Shown here one piece after another: positions 28,534 through 38,202 of a DNA stretch of 64,000 nt. Positions within the stretch are counted from its first letter, which is position 1, and each line of letters begins with the position of its first letter. The notes below the pieces were generated by a model. That model ran no database searches, was not told where the DNA came from, and was given only the letters and a program-made list of their open reading frames with translations. Location: positions 1 through 64,000 of the forward strand of contig NZ_PDKB01000013.1 in the NCBI RefSeq assembly GCF_003316695.1, written 5' to 3'. Source of the DNA: Aliarcobacter vitoriensis. Its GTDB lineage: Bacteria > Campylobacterota > Campylobacteria > Campylobacterales > Arcobacteraceae. The translations under genes were made by a program, and so were the position numbers.

Positions 28534-29004
28534 TTGAAAATATTAGGGATTGACCCAGGGACTAGAAATTGTGGATATGCAGTTATCGAAAAAAATGGAA
28601 GAGATATAAAACTTATAGAAGCAGGGCTTATCAAGATAAAAACTACTATTTTACAAGAACAAATTGTTGAGATGACAGAAGGTATTGATTTGATATTTAA
28701 AACTCATAAAATAGATGAGGTTTCTATTGAAGATATGTTTTATGCTTTTAACCCAAAAACAGTTATAAAGCTTGCACAATTTCGTGGAGCTATTTCATTA
28801 AAAATACTTCAAAATTTTGGAAATTTTAGTGAATATACACCCCTTCAAGTAAAACAAGCAGTAACAGGAAATGGAAAAGCTACAAAAGAACAAGTAGCAT
28901 TTATGGTAAAAAGATTGCTTGGAATAAAAAAAGAGATAAAACCACTAGATATTACAGATGCTATAGCAATAGCATTAACTCACTCTCAAAGAATAAAAGG
29001 ATAA
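28534..29004 (+). CDS. ruvC: Holliday junction resolvase RuvC
   Basis: The protein has 156 residues and starts at a TTG, giving the usual [18 protein letters not shown] with the first catalytic Asp. [20 protein letters not shown] carries the catalytic Glu, and [12 protein letters not shown] the terminal Asp pair. It cuts Holliday junctions with RuvAB. It is divergent from dnaA and followed 3 bp later by purN. Confidence 0.95.
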   Translation: MKILGIDPGTRNCGYAVIEKNGRDIKLIEAGLIKIKTTILQEQIVEMTEGIDLIFKTHKIDEVSIEDMFYAFNPKTVIKLAQFRGAISLKILQNFGNFSEYTPLQVKQAVTGNGKATKEQVAFMVKRLLGIKKEIKPLDITDAIAIALTHSQRIKG

Positions 29005-29007
29005 AGA

Positions 29008-29586
29008 TTGAAAAAAATAGGAATTTTAGCTTCGTATAATGGAAGTGGATTTGAAACAATCCAAAAAGCGATAGAAGATGGTATTTTAGATGCAAAAGTT
29101 GAAGTAATCATCACAAATAATAGTGATGCTGGAGTTTTAGAAAAAGCTAAAAAATATGGTATAAAAAGTTTTGTTATAAACTCAAAACTGTTTCCAAATG
29201 AAAACTTGGATTTAAAAATAGTTCAAACATTAAAAGAGTTTGCTTGTGATTATATATTTTTATCTGGATATATGAAAAAAATAGAGGACAATTTACTTAA
29301 AACTTTTCCAAATAAAATTATAAATACTCATCCAGCAATTTTACCATCAATTTATGGTGGAAAAGGTATGTATGGACATTTTGTTCATGAAGCAGTTGTA
29401 AAAAATGGTGAGAAAAAATCAGGTGTTACGATACACTATGTAAATGAGAATTACGATGAAGGTGAAAAAATACTAATAAAAGAGTTAGAATTAAGTGAAA
29501 ATGAAACAGCTGAAACTTTAGAGACTAAAATAAAAGATTTAGAAAAGATTGCAATAGTTGAGGCATTTAAAAAAGTTTTAGCATAG
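29008..29586 (+). CDS. purN: Phosphoribosylglycinamide formyltransferase PurN
   Basis: The protein has 192 residues from a TTG start. N-terminal IGILASYNGSGFETIQKAI matches the phosphate-binding loop, and NTHPAILPSIYGGKGMYGH contains the catalytic His of the formyltransferase family, with the conserved Asp in VNENYDEG. It formylates GAR in purine synthesis. Co-transcribed with ruvC. Confidence 0.88.
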   Translation: MKKIGILASYNGSGFETIQKAIEDGILDAKVEVIITNNSDAGVLEKAKKYGIKSFVINSKLFPNENLDLKIVQTLKEFACDYIFLSGYMKKIEDNLLKTFPNKIINTHPAILPSIYGGKGMYGHFVHEAVVKNGEKKSGVTIHYVNENYDEGEKILIKELELSENETAETLETKIKDLEKIAIVEAFKKVLA

Positions 29587-29598
29587 AGCTAAAACTTC

Positions 29599-30060
29599 TT
29601 ATTTTATAATTTCTGATAACTCTTCAGTAGTAGAAATTTTTCTTATTTCAGTAACTTTTCCATCTTCTAAATTATAAACGATTATTTTTCCATCTTCTTT
29701 AGTAAAATTATCTTTATTTGTATCATCTAAAAGTAAAACTGAAAAAGGGTATTTTTTCATTTTAGGAAGAGCTATAAATTTTGAAATTAGACTTGGCATT
29801 CCTGAAATATCAGCAACATAAACAGCAGAATTTTTTTCTAAAATATTCTCTTTTTCACTTAATGGTAAAAGATAATCTCTTAATAAATCACTTGTTCCTT
29901 TATCACTTGCAAAAAGTATAGTTTTTACATTTGCATCAATAGTTTTTTCAACTTCATGTTGGTCTTTGATTTTTAAATCAGTAATTGTACTCTCAACTGC
30001 CAATGGAGCAGCATTTAATCCAAGAGCTAAAAATGTAGCTAAAAGTAGTTTTTTTATCAT
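29599..30060 (-). CDS. Hypothetical periplasmic protein, possibly thioredoxin-fold
   Basis: The protein has 153 residues with a clear signal peptide (MIKKLLLATFLALGLNAAPL). The remainder has alternating strand/helix character (TIDANVKTILFASDKGTSDL, AVYVADISGMPSLISKF) suggestive of a thioredoxin-like fold but with no cysteine pair. I do not recognise a family with confidence. It lies alone between convergent purN and the membrane paralogues. Confidence 0.6.
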   Translation of the reverse strand: MIKKLLLATFLALGLNAAPLAVESTITDLKIKDQHEVEKTIDANVKTILFASDKGTSDLLRDYLLPLSEKENILEKNSAVYVADISGMPSLISKFIALPKMKKYPFSVLLLDDTNKDNFTKEDGKIIVYNLEDGKVTEIRKISTTEELSEIIK

Positions 30061-30131
30061 ATTTTTTCCTTAAAAAATTTTGTTGGATTGTATCTTTTAA
30101 AGGTAAATGAAAAGTTAAAAATGAGTTTTGT

Positions 30132-31262
30132 CTATTGTAAACTCATCTTTAATTTATTTAGATAAATAGAGATATTTTTTTGAATAGTTTGAAGATTTAT
30201 CAATTTTTGCTCTACTTGATAGTTCTCTTTTTCATTACTATTTTTTAGATAATTTTCTATTTCATTTATTTGATTATCGACTTTTGATTTATAATCACTC
30301 ATAAGCTTTATAACATCAGTTAAAGGCTTATTAAATTGTGTTTTGATATAAAAAGCTAGATATTCAAAATCTATAAAATCTTTATAAATTGACTGTTCAA
30401 TAATCTTTGTTAGTAAATTCTTTTGAGTTAAAACAGTATTTATATTTTCATAAAATTTATTCATATTTTTATCTATTTTTTTTGATAGGTTTGATATTTC
30501 CCCATCTTTAAAAGTAGATATTTGATTATTTAATAAATGATATATCTCATCTAATTTCTTTATTTTATTATCAATAATTGTCATATTATCTTTTATTTTT
30601 AATTCTACTGATTTATTTATTTTAAAATATAAACTGATAAAAAAGAAGAATATAAAAAAGAAGAAAAAACCTAAAATGATTCCTAAATAGTAGAATATAA
30701 ATATTAAACCATACGAAAAATAATCTTTTTTGCCTTCTGAATCTTTTGTAATATTATCTGAAATATTTTTTTTGAAAATATTAATATTTTCAGAGAGTTT
30801 TGATGGTTTCGATAAGTATTCATCAAATAGTTTTTCATAATCCAAAAGCAAATTTTTTAGTTTACTATCTTCTTCATAATGAAAGATTTTATTATCAATT
30901 ATCAAACCTTTTTTTGTATAAAGAATATTTGTAATTTTTGAAAATTTATAAGTTCTAAATAAAAGTTTATATATCAAATATACATAAATTAAACTATAAA
31001 TAAAAACAGCATATACGAGTATAGATATTAATATGGTGAAAGGATTTTTTATTTGAAGCATAACTACAAAAGATAAAGGGAACATAATTGTCATCATAAG
31101 TAATAAATATATAATTGTAAAATATTGATGATTAACAATTGATAAGAAGTCTTTATTTACAGTAAAAAGTAGCTCTTTTAAAGAGATATAGTTATAGATA
31201 CTAAATCCCTTTTTTTCTATCTCTTCTTTTATTTCTTGGTTTAGATAATATTTTGTGTGCAT
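30132..31262 (-). CDS. Membrane/coiled-coil protein, tandem paralogue 2 of the TelA-linked operon
   Basis: The protein has 376 residues, of unrecognised family. It has two hydrophobic segments near residues 45-105, a third cluster around 190-215 (Phe-rich), then a long charged helical tail. It is clearly homologous end to end with the gene at 31338: the shared starts YNYISLKELL and the shared FDEYLSKPSKL and DFIDFEYLAFYIKTQFNKPL. It is last in the apparent thyX-TRIC-TelA-membrane operon. No function can be assigned; membrane stress or envelope processes are possible because of TelA. Confidence 0.65.
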   Translation of the reverse strand: MHTKYYLNQEIKEEIEKKGFSIYNYISLKELLFTVNKDFLSIVNHQYFTIIYLLLMMTIMFPLSFVVMLQIKNPFTILISILVYAVFIYSLIYVYLIYKLLFRTYKFSKITNILYTKKGLIIDNKIFHYEEDSKLKNLLLDYEKLFDEYLSKPSKLSENINIFKKNISDNITKDSEGKKDYFSYGLIFIFYYLGIILGFFFFFIFFFFISLYFKINKSVELKIKDNMTIIDNKIKKLDEIYHLLNNQISTFKDGEISNLSKKIDKNMNKFYENINTVLTQKNLLTKIIEQSIYKDFIDFEYLAFYIKTQFNKPLTDVIKLMSDYKSKVDNQINEIENYLKNSNEKENYQVEQKLINLQTIQKNISIYLNKLKMSLQ

Positions 31263-31337
31263 AGAATTATTTATTCCAAATATGCTTTAATACAAAACTT
31301 TGTTTTTTTATCATATTTTCCCCTTAAAATATTTTTG

Positions 31338-32459
31338 TTACTGTAAACTTAACTCTAATTTATCCAAATATAGATTGATATTCTTTTGTATAGCTTGAAG
31401 ATTTACTAATTTTTGTTCAACTTGATATTTTTCTGAAGAGTTATTTGTTTTAATAAAAGTTTCTATTTCAGATATTTGTGAATTTACTTTGAACAAATAA
31501 TTTTCCATAAGATTTATAACATCTTTTAGTGGTTTATTAAATTGTGTTTTAATATAAAAAGCTAAATATTCAAAATCTATAAAATCTTTATATATTGATT
31601 GTTCTATAATATTTTTTAGTGTATCTTGTTGAGTTAAAATATTGTTGATATTTTCATAAAAAATATTCATATCTTTATCTATTTTATTGCTTAAATTAGA
31701 GATTTCTCCATCTTGAAAAGTTCCTATTTCTTTATTTAATAAAAGATAAATTTCATCTAATTTTTTTAGTTTATCATCAATAATTGTCATATTATCTTTG
31801 ATTCTTAACTCTACTGATTTATTGATTTTAAAATATAAATTTATAAAGAATGAGAAAACAAAGAATAGAAAAAAGCCTAAAATAAAACCTAAATAATATA
31901 AAATAAAAGTTGTTACAGCATAAAAAATAACCAAAACAACAATTATTCCAGCATTTTTACCTCTTATTTGAGATACTTTAGAGAATTTTTCTGAGAAATT
32001 TTCTACTAAACCTTTTTGTAAGAATTTAATACTTTCACCCAATTTCGACGGTTTTGATAAATATTCATCAAATAATTTTTCATAATCTAAAAGTAAAACT
32101 CTTAACTCTTCATCTTTTTTATAGTGAAAAATTCTATTACCAATTACTAAACCTTTACGAGTATATATAATATTTGTAATTTGTGAAAATTTGTAAGTTC
32201 TAAATAAAAGTTTAGCTATTAAATATATAAAAATAAATCCATAAATAATAAAAACCATAGAAACTAAAAGAAGTTGATTAATAAGTCCAACAACTATAAA
32301 AAGAACAAATAAAGGAGTATTTAAAGCAGTAATAACTGATAAATAATCCTTATTTACTGTAAGAAGTAACTCTTTTAAAGAGATATAGTTATATATACTA
32401 AATCCCTTTTTTTCTATCTCTTCTCTTATTTCTTTATTTAAATAATCTTTTTGGTACAT
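31338..32459 (-). CDS. Membrane/coiled-coil protein, tandem paralogue 1 of the TelA-linked operon
   Basis: The protein has 373 residues, same architecture as its neighbour at 30132: paired N-terminal membrane segments, a second hydrophobic cluster near residue 185, then a heptad-like tail (MTIIDDKLKKLDEIYLLLNK). It starts 5 bp after the TelA-like stop, so translation is probably coupled. A 75-bp gap separates it from the second copy. Origin by tandem duplication is evident; function unknown. Confidence 0.65.
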   Translation of the reverse strand: MYQKDYLNKEIREEIEKKGFSIYNYISLKELLLTVNKDYLSVITALNTPLFVLFIVVGLINQLLLVSMVFIIYGFIFIYLIAKLLFRTYKFSQITNIIYTRKGLVIGNRIFHYKKDEELRVLLLDYEKLFDEYLSKPSKLGESIKFLQKGLVENFSEKFSKVSQIRGKNAGIIVVLVIFYAVTTFILYYLGFILGFFLFFVFSFFINLYFKINKSVELRIKDNMTIIDDKLKKLDEIYLLLNKEIGTFQDGEISNLSNKIDKDMNIFYENINNILTQQDTLKNIIEQSIYKDFIDFEYLAFYIKTQFNKPLKDVINLMENYLFKVNSQISEIETFIKTNNSSEKYQVEQKLVNLQAIQKNINLYLDKLELSLQ

Positions 32460-32464
32460 TAATA

Positions 32465-33505
32465 TTATTTACTTAAAATATGTTCTAATTCATCACTTTG
32501 TTGTTTATTAAGTAGTTTTATACTTGCCAAACTTTTTCTTGCATTATCAAAGTTTTCTTGCTCTTTTTTAGCTTCGATAGCAACTTGAGCTCTATAATCT
32601 TCAATCTCTTCAAAATGAGTTTTTAATTTACTTACATTTTCTACAAAAACATTTAAAGATAATACAGGTTTTGAAGATAACTCTTCAGCCTTTTTATTGC
32701 TTTTTATAGCTTCATCAGTTAAAGTTGAAGACATTTTATCTATTGTTTTACTCATAGCTTCAATAGTTGCCATTGAAGCATCTATTGCTTTTTGTCCTGA
32801 AATTTCAATAATTGCTGTTGATAAAAGTGTTTTAAATATTGGTTTTGAAGCATTCATTGATAAAGATAATTTTCTAGCCGAATCAAGTCTTACAAGAAGT
32901 CTTTTTTTTGCCATCTCTAAATTACCTATTAAAACTACTAGATTTGTTTGAAAAAACTCAATACTTTTTACAAAAAGTTTAGTTTTATCATCATCTTGAT
33001 TTGTTTGTAAATTTTGTTTAAACTCTTCAAGTTTTAGATCTAAATACTCTTTATAGTCGATAACTTTTCCTAAATTTTGTTCAATTCCTTCTAAAAAATT
33101 GTTTTGCATATCAATAGAAATATTTAAAGAAGTGTAAGCTTGGTCAAAACCACTAAATATTGTCGAAATTTTTCCATTAATTGATTGGATATTAAAACTT
33201 TGCTCATCCCATTTATCATCAAGATATTTTGCAACATTTCCAATAACTGGAATTGCTTTAAAAAACTTCATCACCCCACTATCGTTATCTATAATCTCAT
33301 CATAAACAACATTCATCTCTTTATTCATAGATTCTAAAACTTTTGATACATCCATTATTGGGTCATTTTCTATGATTTTTGCTGTTTCATCTATGATTGA
33401 ATCTATTGGAGCAGTTATTTGTTCACCTAATTGTCTAAAATCTTTTACTTCTTTAAATGATTTTTCAACTAATTCTTTTTCTACCACTGTTAAACTATTT
33501 GCCAT
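32465..33505 (-). CDS. TelA-like protein (toxic anion resistance family)
   Basis: The protein has 346 residues and is almost all alpha helical with no membrane span. The start at 33505 (MANSLTVVEKELV) has a strong AAAGGAGTTATT ribosome site; the upstream ATG at 33544 lies inside the previous gene. The pattern of the second half, FFQTNLVVLIGNLEMAKKRL then a long ALSTAIIEISGQKAIDASMA-type helix, resembles the TelA/KlaA family (PF05816). These proteins are linked to tellurite and envelope-stress tolerance, with unknown mechanism. Family call is moderate; a profile search would settle it. Confidence 0.6.
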   Translation of the reverse strand: MANSLTVVEKELVEKSFKEVKDFRQLGEQITAPIDSIIDETAKIIENDPIMDVSKVLESMNKEMNVVYDEIIDNDSGVMKFFKAIPVIGNVAKYLDDKWDEQSFNIQSINGKISTIFSGFDQAYTSLNISIDMQNNFLEGIEQNLGKVIDYKEYLDLKLEEFKQNLQTNQDDDKTKLFVKSIEFFQTNLVVLIGNLEMAKKRLLVRLDSARKLSLSMNASKPIFKTLLSTAIIEISGQKAIDASMATIEAMSKTIDKMSSTLTDEAIKSNKKAEELSSKPVLSLNVFVENVSKLKTHFEEIEDYRAQVAIEAKKEQENFDNARKSLASIKLLNKQQSDELEHILSK

Positions 33506-33516
33506 AATAACTCCTT

Positions 33517-34128
33517 TTATTTTGATAAAGTTGGTAAATTCCACTTTTTATAATATGCAAAAACTCTTAAAAGTACACCAAATACAAAAACTATGATGAG
33601 TGTCATAAGGTTTCTCATTTCAAATATTTCTAAAATATATACCATAGAACCAATAATCAAAGCAACTGTTGCATAAAACTCCGAAACCAATATAAAAGGC
33701 ATACGATTTATCAATACATCTCTTATTGTTCCTCCACCAACAGCAGTTATAAATGCCAGCATTATTACACTTAAAAAGTTAAAACCACTCTCTATTGCTA
33801 TAATTGCACCAGTTATTGCAAAAGATGATAGTCCAATGGCATCTGATATTACAAATGCCCATTTCCCTTCTAAATTTGTGATTTTGTGTAGTTTAAAAAG
33901 CATTGCTATTAAAACAGTTGCAATTACAAGACTAAGTGGAAGATTTGAAGTAAAAACATAAGGAGTTCTATCTACTAAAACATCTCTTGTCATCCCTCCA
34001 CCAAAAGCAGTTAAAAATGCAGAGATAAAAACTCCTAAAATATCAAGTTTGCAGTGGACTCCTATCAAAAAGCCGCTTAATGCAAAAGATATTATTCCTA
34101 TAATATCAGCAATTTCTAATGCACTCAT
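33517..34128 (-). CDS. Trimeric intracellular cation (TRIC) channel family protein
   Basis: The protein has 203 residues and seven helices in two repeats. GIISFALSGFLIGVHCKLDI then FLTAFGGGMTRDVLV, and again GAIIAIESGFNFLSVIMLAFITAVGGGTIRDVLI: the repeated GGG-x-x-RD motif is the family hallmark (UPF0126). Bacterial homologues form K+-permeable trimers. The start ATG at 34128 overlaps the thyX stop as ATGA. It lies 11 bp before the TelA-like gene. Confidence 0.85.
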   Translation of the reverse strand: MSALEIADIIGIISFALSGFLIGVHCKLDILGVFISAFLTAFGGGMTRDVLVDRTPYVFTSNLPLSLVIATVLIAMLFKLHKITNLEGKWAFVISDAIGLSSFAITGAIIAIESGFNFLSVIMLAFITAVGGGTIRDVLINRMPFILVSEFYATVALIIGSMVYILEIFEMRNLMTLIIVFVFGVLLRVFAYYKKWNLPTLSK

Positions 34129-34946
34129 CCTAAAAGCTCTTGCATAGCAAGTGCAGTTTGTCTTATCTCCCATTGTGCGTGATTATCAAGTCTTAATTTG
34201 AAATAATTATCCAATTGTTTTGGTTGAAATGCTCCCCAAATTTGAGTATATCCCATTTGAGGAATTACTCTTCTTGCTTCTTGTGGTTTTACACCATTTT
34301 CCAATAATTCAAAATATAACTCTTCACTCTCTTTTATAAAGTTTTGCACTTTTTCGTTATCTTTTAATTTTTCACTTACATAAAACTCAAAAGGTACTTT
34401 TTTACCACTTACATAACGTCTTGAAAGTTCTTGCCAACAAACTCTATGTCTTACCATCTGACTTCTTGTTGGAAAATCTACTTTAAATAAAAATACTTTG
34501 AAATGCTCTTTTATAATTTCACACTCTTCTTTTGTATTAAAAATAGTTCGTATATCAAAGCTAAATTTATCTTTGTCATTTTCAAAATCATAAACTAAAG
34601 CTCTATAATTTGTAAGTAAATATTTATCATCTAAAATTTCACCAAATTTTTTAGAGTTTGAATATTCTAACTCTAAAATCTCTTTATGTTTAGGATTTTC
34701 ATAATCTAGTAATACTGGTACAAATTCAAAACTAGAACTTGGTAATCCCATACTTTCAGCCATAAGTCTATTATAAAGGCTTTCGCTTCCTAATGCTTTT
34801 GGATTTTGATAACAAATCGAAGCTACTTGAGTTATTGCTCTTATTCGATTTTCTTCATTCAAATTTGCATGTGAAAAATCCCAATTTTCTACAAAAGCAA
34901 TATCATCTCCAAAAACATTATCTTTTTTATTTATCAAATTTATCAT
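34125..34946 (-). CDS. thyX: FAD-dependent thymidylate synthase ThyX (divergent motif)
   Basis: The protein has 273 residues. The ThyX signature region is RHRVCWQELSRRYVSGKK (166-183): it keeps RHR and SRRY but has WQE, one residue shorter than the canonical RHR-xx-Sx-NE-xS-xRY. MGYTQIWGAFQPKQLDNYFKLR supplies the C-terminal conserved segment. It makes dTMP from dUMP using FAD, NADPH and methylene-THF. It is first in the operon with the TRIC channel. Divergence may be normal for this clade. Confidence 0.85.
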   Translation of the reverse strand: MINLINKKDNVFGDDIAFVENWDFSHANLNEENRIRAITQVASICYQNPKALGSESLYNRLMAESMGLPSSSFEFVPVLLDYENPKHKEILELEYSNSKKFGEILDDKYLLTNYRALVYDFENDKDKFSFDIRTIFNTKEECEIIKEHFKVFLFKVDFPTRSQMVRHRVCWQELSRRYVSGKKVPFEFYVSEKLKDNEKVQNFIKESEELYFELLENGVKPQEARRVIPQMGYTQIWGAFQPKQLDNYFKLRLDNHAQWEIRQTALAMQELLG

Positions 34947-34988
34947 CTTATTCCTTTTGTAAAAAATTAAGTGTGATTATACAAAAAA

Positions 34989-37900
34989 CTATATAATTAT
35001 TACTTTATTTCTTCCAGCAGCTTTTGCTTCATATACAGCTTCATCTGCTCTTTTAATGGTTTTAAGGATATCTTCATCATTTTGATATATTGTTCCTCCA
35101 AATGAACAAGTTTTTTGACCAACTTTTGGGAAATTATATTGTTCAATTGTTTTTCTCAAATTTTCAAGTATTTTTGGAAGATCATTTGGAGATTTTAATT
35201 GTAAAATTAAAATAAATTCTTCTCCACCCCAACGAATTAAAATATCATTTTGCCTAGAAGATTTATTTATAATTTCTACAAATCTTATTAAAACATCATC
35301 TCCAATATCATGTCCATAAGTATCATTTACTGCTTTAAAATGGTCAATATCAAGCATAGCAATTGCAAGATTAGAATCATTTGTGTGATACTTATTAATT
35401 AAATTTTTATAGTTTTTATCAAAAAATTCTCTGTTATAGGCATTTGTAAGTTTATCATGCATAATTTTTTTCTCAAGATATATATTTTTTGAAATAGTTT
35501 GAGAAATATCAGTAAAGCTTACTATCATTGTTTCATCATCAAAATTGTTCATTTTTACAGAAAAAGCATGTTCTTGAAAATCTTTTCCTGCTATTGCAAC
35601 AATTCTTTTTGATTCTTCAAGTATTTTAATCTCTTTTAACCAAGTATCATTTTTAATAGAAAAGAAATTATCTTTTTCTATAAATAATTCACAAATACAT
35701 TTATGCTTTTTATTAAAATCGTTAAGATTTCTAAATCCTAAAAAATCAAATAATTTTTGATTTGCAAATTTTATTTGTTCACCATCAGTTAGTATTACAA
35801 TATTATCTTGTGATTCAATCAATCTTTCAAGATTTTTGTAAGATTCTTGAAGTTTCTTTTGTATAAGTTTTTCATTTGTTATATCTCTTGCTGAAGAGTA
35901 TATAAAATCTTCTCCATCTAGTGTTATTTTTACAAGACTAATCGCAGCATCATAATACGAACCATTTCTTCGTTTATGTACTCTTTCTATAAAAGTTGTA
36001 TCATATCCGATCATAGAAACAATATTATTTCTATATTCTTCAATATTTTTTATATCTTTATCCCAGTCTAAGATCGTAAGATTTTTCATTTCTTCATCAC
36101 TATAACCTAAATATTTTTTGGTTTGTCTACTATATTCTAAAAGTTTTCCTGTATTTATGTCTAATATTGCAATTGCATCTGAAGATAGATTTATAAATGT
36201 TTGAAATTTTATTTTTTCTTTTAAAATCTCATTTTTAAGTTCTTGCTCTTTTGTAATATCTTTTATAATTGAAAATAATATAACACCACTATTTGTTTCT
36301 ATTGGAGAAGAGTGAACTTCAACAGTTCTAATATCTCCATTTTTTAATTTATGAAAAAATATAAATAGATTTTTTATTGAACCTTTCGCTTCTTGTTGTT
36401 TTTCTTCTATACTTTTTGCTTCTAATAGATTTATTTTAGAAATATCCATTCCCTTTAATTCATCGATAGTATAACCATAAAAATCAATAGCACTTTGATT
36501 TGCATCGATTATTTTTCTATTATTAGGATCAGTCAAAAGCATTATTGATGAATGTGTTTTAAACATATTCTCAAATCTATTTTTTACAAGTTCCATTTCC
36601 TGGATTAATATTTTTTCTTTAGTTACATCAATATGTGTTCCCATCATTATGATAGGCTTATCTTTTTCATTCCAAGATATTACTTTTCCTCTTGCTTTTA
36701 TCCAGATCCATGAACCATTTTTATGCTTCATTCTCATTTCTGATTCATAATAATCTAGTTCCTTGTTAAAATGCTTTCTTAATAGCTGTTTACTTTTTTC
36801 TAAATCATCTGGTTGTACAAATTTCATCCATGTATTTATATCTGTTGGTTCAATTTCGTCCAATGTATAACCTATCATATTTGCCCATTTTTCATTAAAT
36901 ATAACTTCATTTGTTTGTACATTCCATTCCCAAGTACCTGCATTTGTTCCAGTTATGATATTTGCTAAACGGTTCTTTTCAGTAATTAAAAAATCTCTAG
37001 TTTTCATTAGTTCAATAATAGCTGTTTGTTCTTTTTTATAACTTTTTTTAATGGCTATAAATACTAAAAAAGCTATCAAAATAAATAAAATTATTAAAAT
37101 AGCAACTATCAATAAATTTCGTTTCCAGTGTTCTAAATACTCTTGTTCTGATATTGCAACTTGTACATAAAATGGATATTTATCCATTACTATAAAACTA
37201 CCAACTCTTTTATGCTTATCTGTTGAAGCTATATATTCAAGACCTCCTGCTTTTTCACCATTTTTTATTTTTATAAATATTGGGTTACTTGGTGGTAATG
37301 GTTTATAAACTTCAAGATTATCGGTCATTGGGTATCTTGATATTAATTCAGAATTATCTGAACTTCTTATTAGTGATACGCCACCTTCCCCTATATTTAT
37401 TGAGCTTAAAGTATTATTTATAGTATGCATATTTATAAATGCTATTAGAACACCTAATAAGTTACCATTTTCATCTTTTATTGCATGAAGTCTAGCAAGG
37501 AACTGTTCTTTATTTTGAGAAACTATGATATTAGAAAAAGTTTTTGTCAAACTTGTATTAGTTTTTAGGTCTTGAAAATATGGTTTATTGGCTAAATCCA
37601 TATTAAAATTTAACTGGCTAGAAGAATAAATAATCTCTCCATTTGGATTTGCATAGCTTATATTATCAATATCTTCAAAATTATTTATCAAATAATTAAA
37701 TTTTTCAGAAACTATTTTTGTTTTTTGTTCAAAAGAGTTTTCTAAAAAGAGTTTATTCTCTTTTGGTAGAGTTAATATTATATCTTCTGCAAATTTTAAT
37801 ATATTATCAATCTCTTCAAAATCATTTTCTAATTTTTTTGTAAGTAGTATTGTAAGATTATTTGTTTTGATTGTTGCATTTCCAACAGCATTTTTATATT

Positions 37901-37997
37901 CAAAATAACCTTGAATTAAAGCAATAGTTATAACTATACAAATAGAGAATATAAACCAGCTATAAGTAAAGGTTTTTCGATTAATATCTTTTTTCAA
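34989..37997 (-). CDS. Multi-PAS diguanylate cyclase with periplasmic sensor
   Basis: The protein has 1002 residues. Membrane helix near 12-32, periplasmic dCACHE-like domain (about 40-290), second helix about 295-320, then four PAS-type domains (about 345-460, 470-590, 600-715, 725-830; the first has NAGTWEWNVQTNEVIFNEKW), then GGDEF (about 840-1002) with GGEEF at 924-928. The active motif implies c-di-GMP synthesis. Ligand unknown. A possible link with the c-di-GMP-released adhesin at the left edge is speculative. It stands alone. Confidence 0.87.
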   Translation of the reverse strand: MKKDINRKTFTYSWFIFSICIVITIALIQGYFEYKNAVGNATIKTNNLTILLTKKLENDFEEIDNILKFAEDIILTLPKENKLFLENSFEQKTKIVSEKFNYLINNFEDIDNISYANPNGEIIYSSSQLNFNMDLANKPYFQDLKTNTSLTKTFSNIIVSQNKEQFLARLHAIKDENGNLLGVLIAFINMHTINNTLSSINIGEGGVSLIRSSDNSELISRYPMTDNLEVYKPLPPSNPIFIKIKNGEKAGGLEYIASTDKHKRVGSFIVMDKYPFYVQVAISEQEYLEHWKRNLLIVAILIILFILIAFLVFIAIKKSYKKEQTAIIELMKTRDFLITEKNRLANIITGTNAGTWEWNVQTNEVIFNEKWANMIGYTLDEIEPTDINTWMKFVQPDDLEKSKQLLRKHFNKELDYYESEMRMKHKNGSWIWIKARGKVISWNEKDKPIIMMGTHIDVTKEKILIQEMELVKNRFENMFKTHSSIMLLTDPNNRKIIDANQSAIDFYGYTIDELKGMDISKINLLEAKSIEEKQQEAKGSIKNLFIFFHKLKNGDIRTVEVHSSPIETNSGVILFSIIKDITKEQELKNEILKEKIKFQTFINLSSDAIAILDINTGKLLEYSRQTKKYLGYSDEEMKNLTILDWDKDIKNIEEYRNNIVSMIGYDTTFIERVHKRRNGSYYDAAISLVKITLDGEDFIYSSARDITNEKLIQKKLQESYKNLERLIESQDNIVILTDGEQIKFANQKLFDFLGFRNLNDFNKKHKCICELFIEKDNFFSIKNDTWLKEIKILEESKRIVAIAGKDFQEHAFSVKMNNFDDETMIVSFTDISQTISKNIYLEKKIMHDKLTNAYNREFFDKNYKNLINKYHTNDSNLAIAMLDIDHFKAVNDTYGHDIGDDVLIRFVEIINKSSRQNDILIRWGGEEFILILQLKSPNDLPKILENLRKTIEQYNFPKVGQKTCSFGGTIYQNDEDILKTIKRADEAVYEAKAAGRNKVIII

Positions 37998-38169
37998 ATT
38001 ATAAATTCCTATTTTTGAATCTCAAATATAAATATTTTAGTGAAAATATATAAGTAGAGTAATAGTTAATTATATCTTCTAAAGATTTAGCTTTATATAA
38101 AGTAAATTTTTTTGAATAATTTAATAAGAGTATAGTTCAAATTTAGCTACAATTTGCATCTTACAATTA

Positions 38170-38184
38170 TAATAATTGTTATTT
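38170..38184. promoter_or_regulatory. Fur-like box upstream of fecI
   Basis: TAATAATTGTTATTT differs by one base from the palindrome TAATAATTGTTATTA found upstream of the AraC regulator (48176-48190) and resembles the GATAATnATTATC core of Campylobacterota Fur boxes. It ends 18 bp before the sigma factor ATG. Confidence 0.5.
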
Positions 38185-38202
38185 TAAGGGATAAAGTAAA
38201 CA

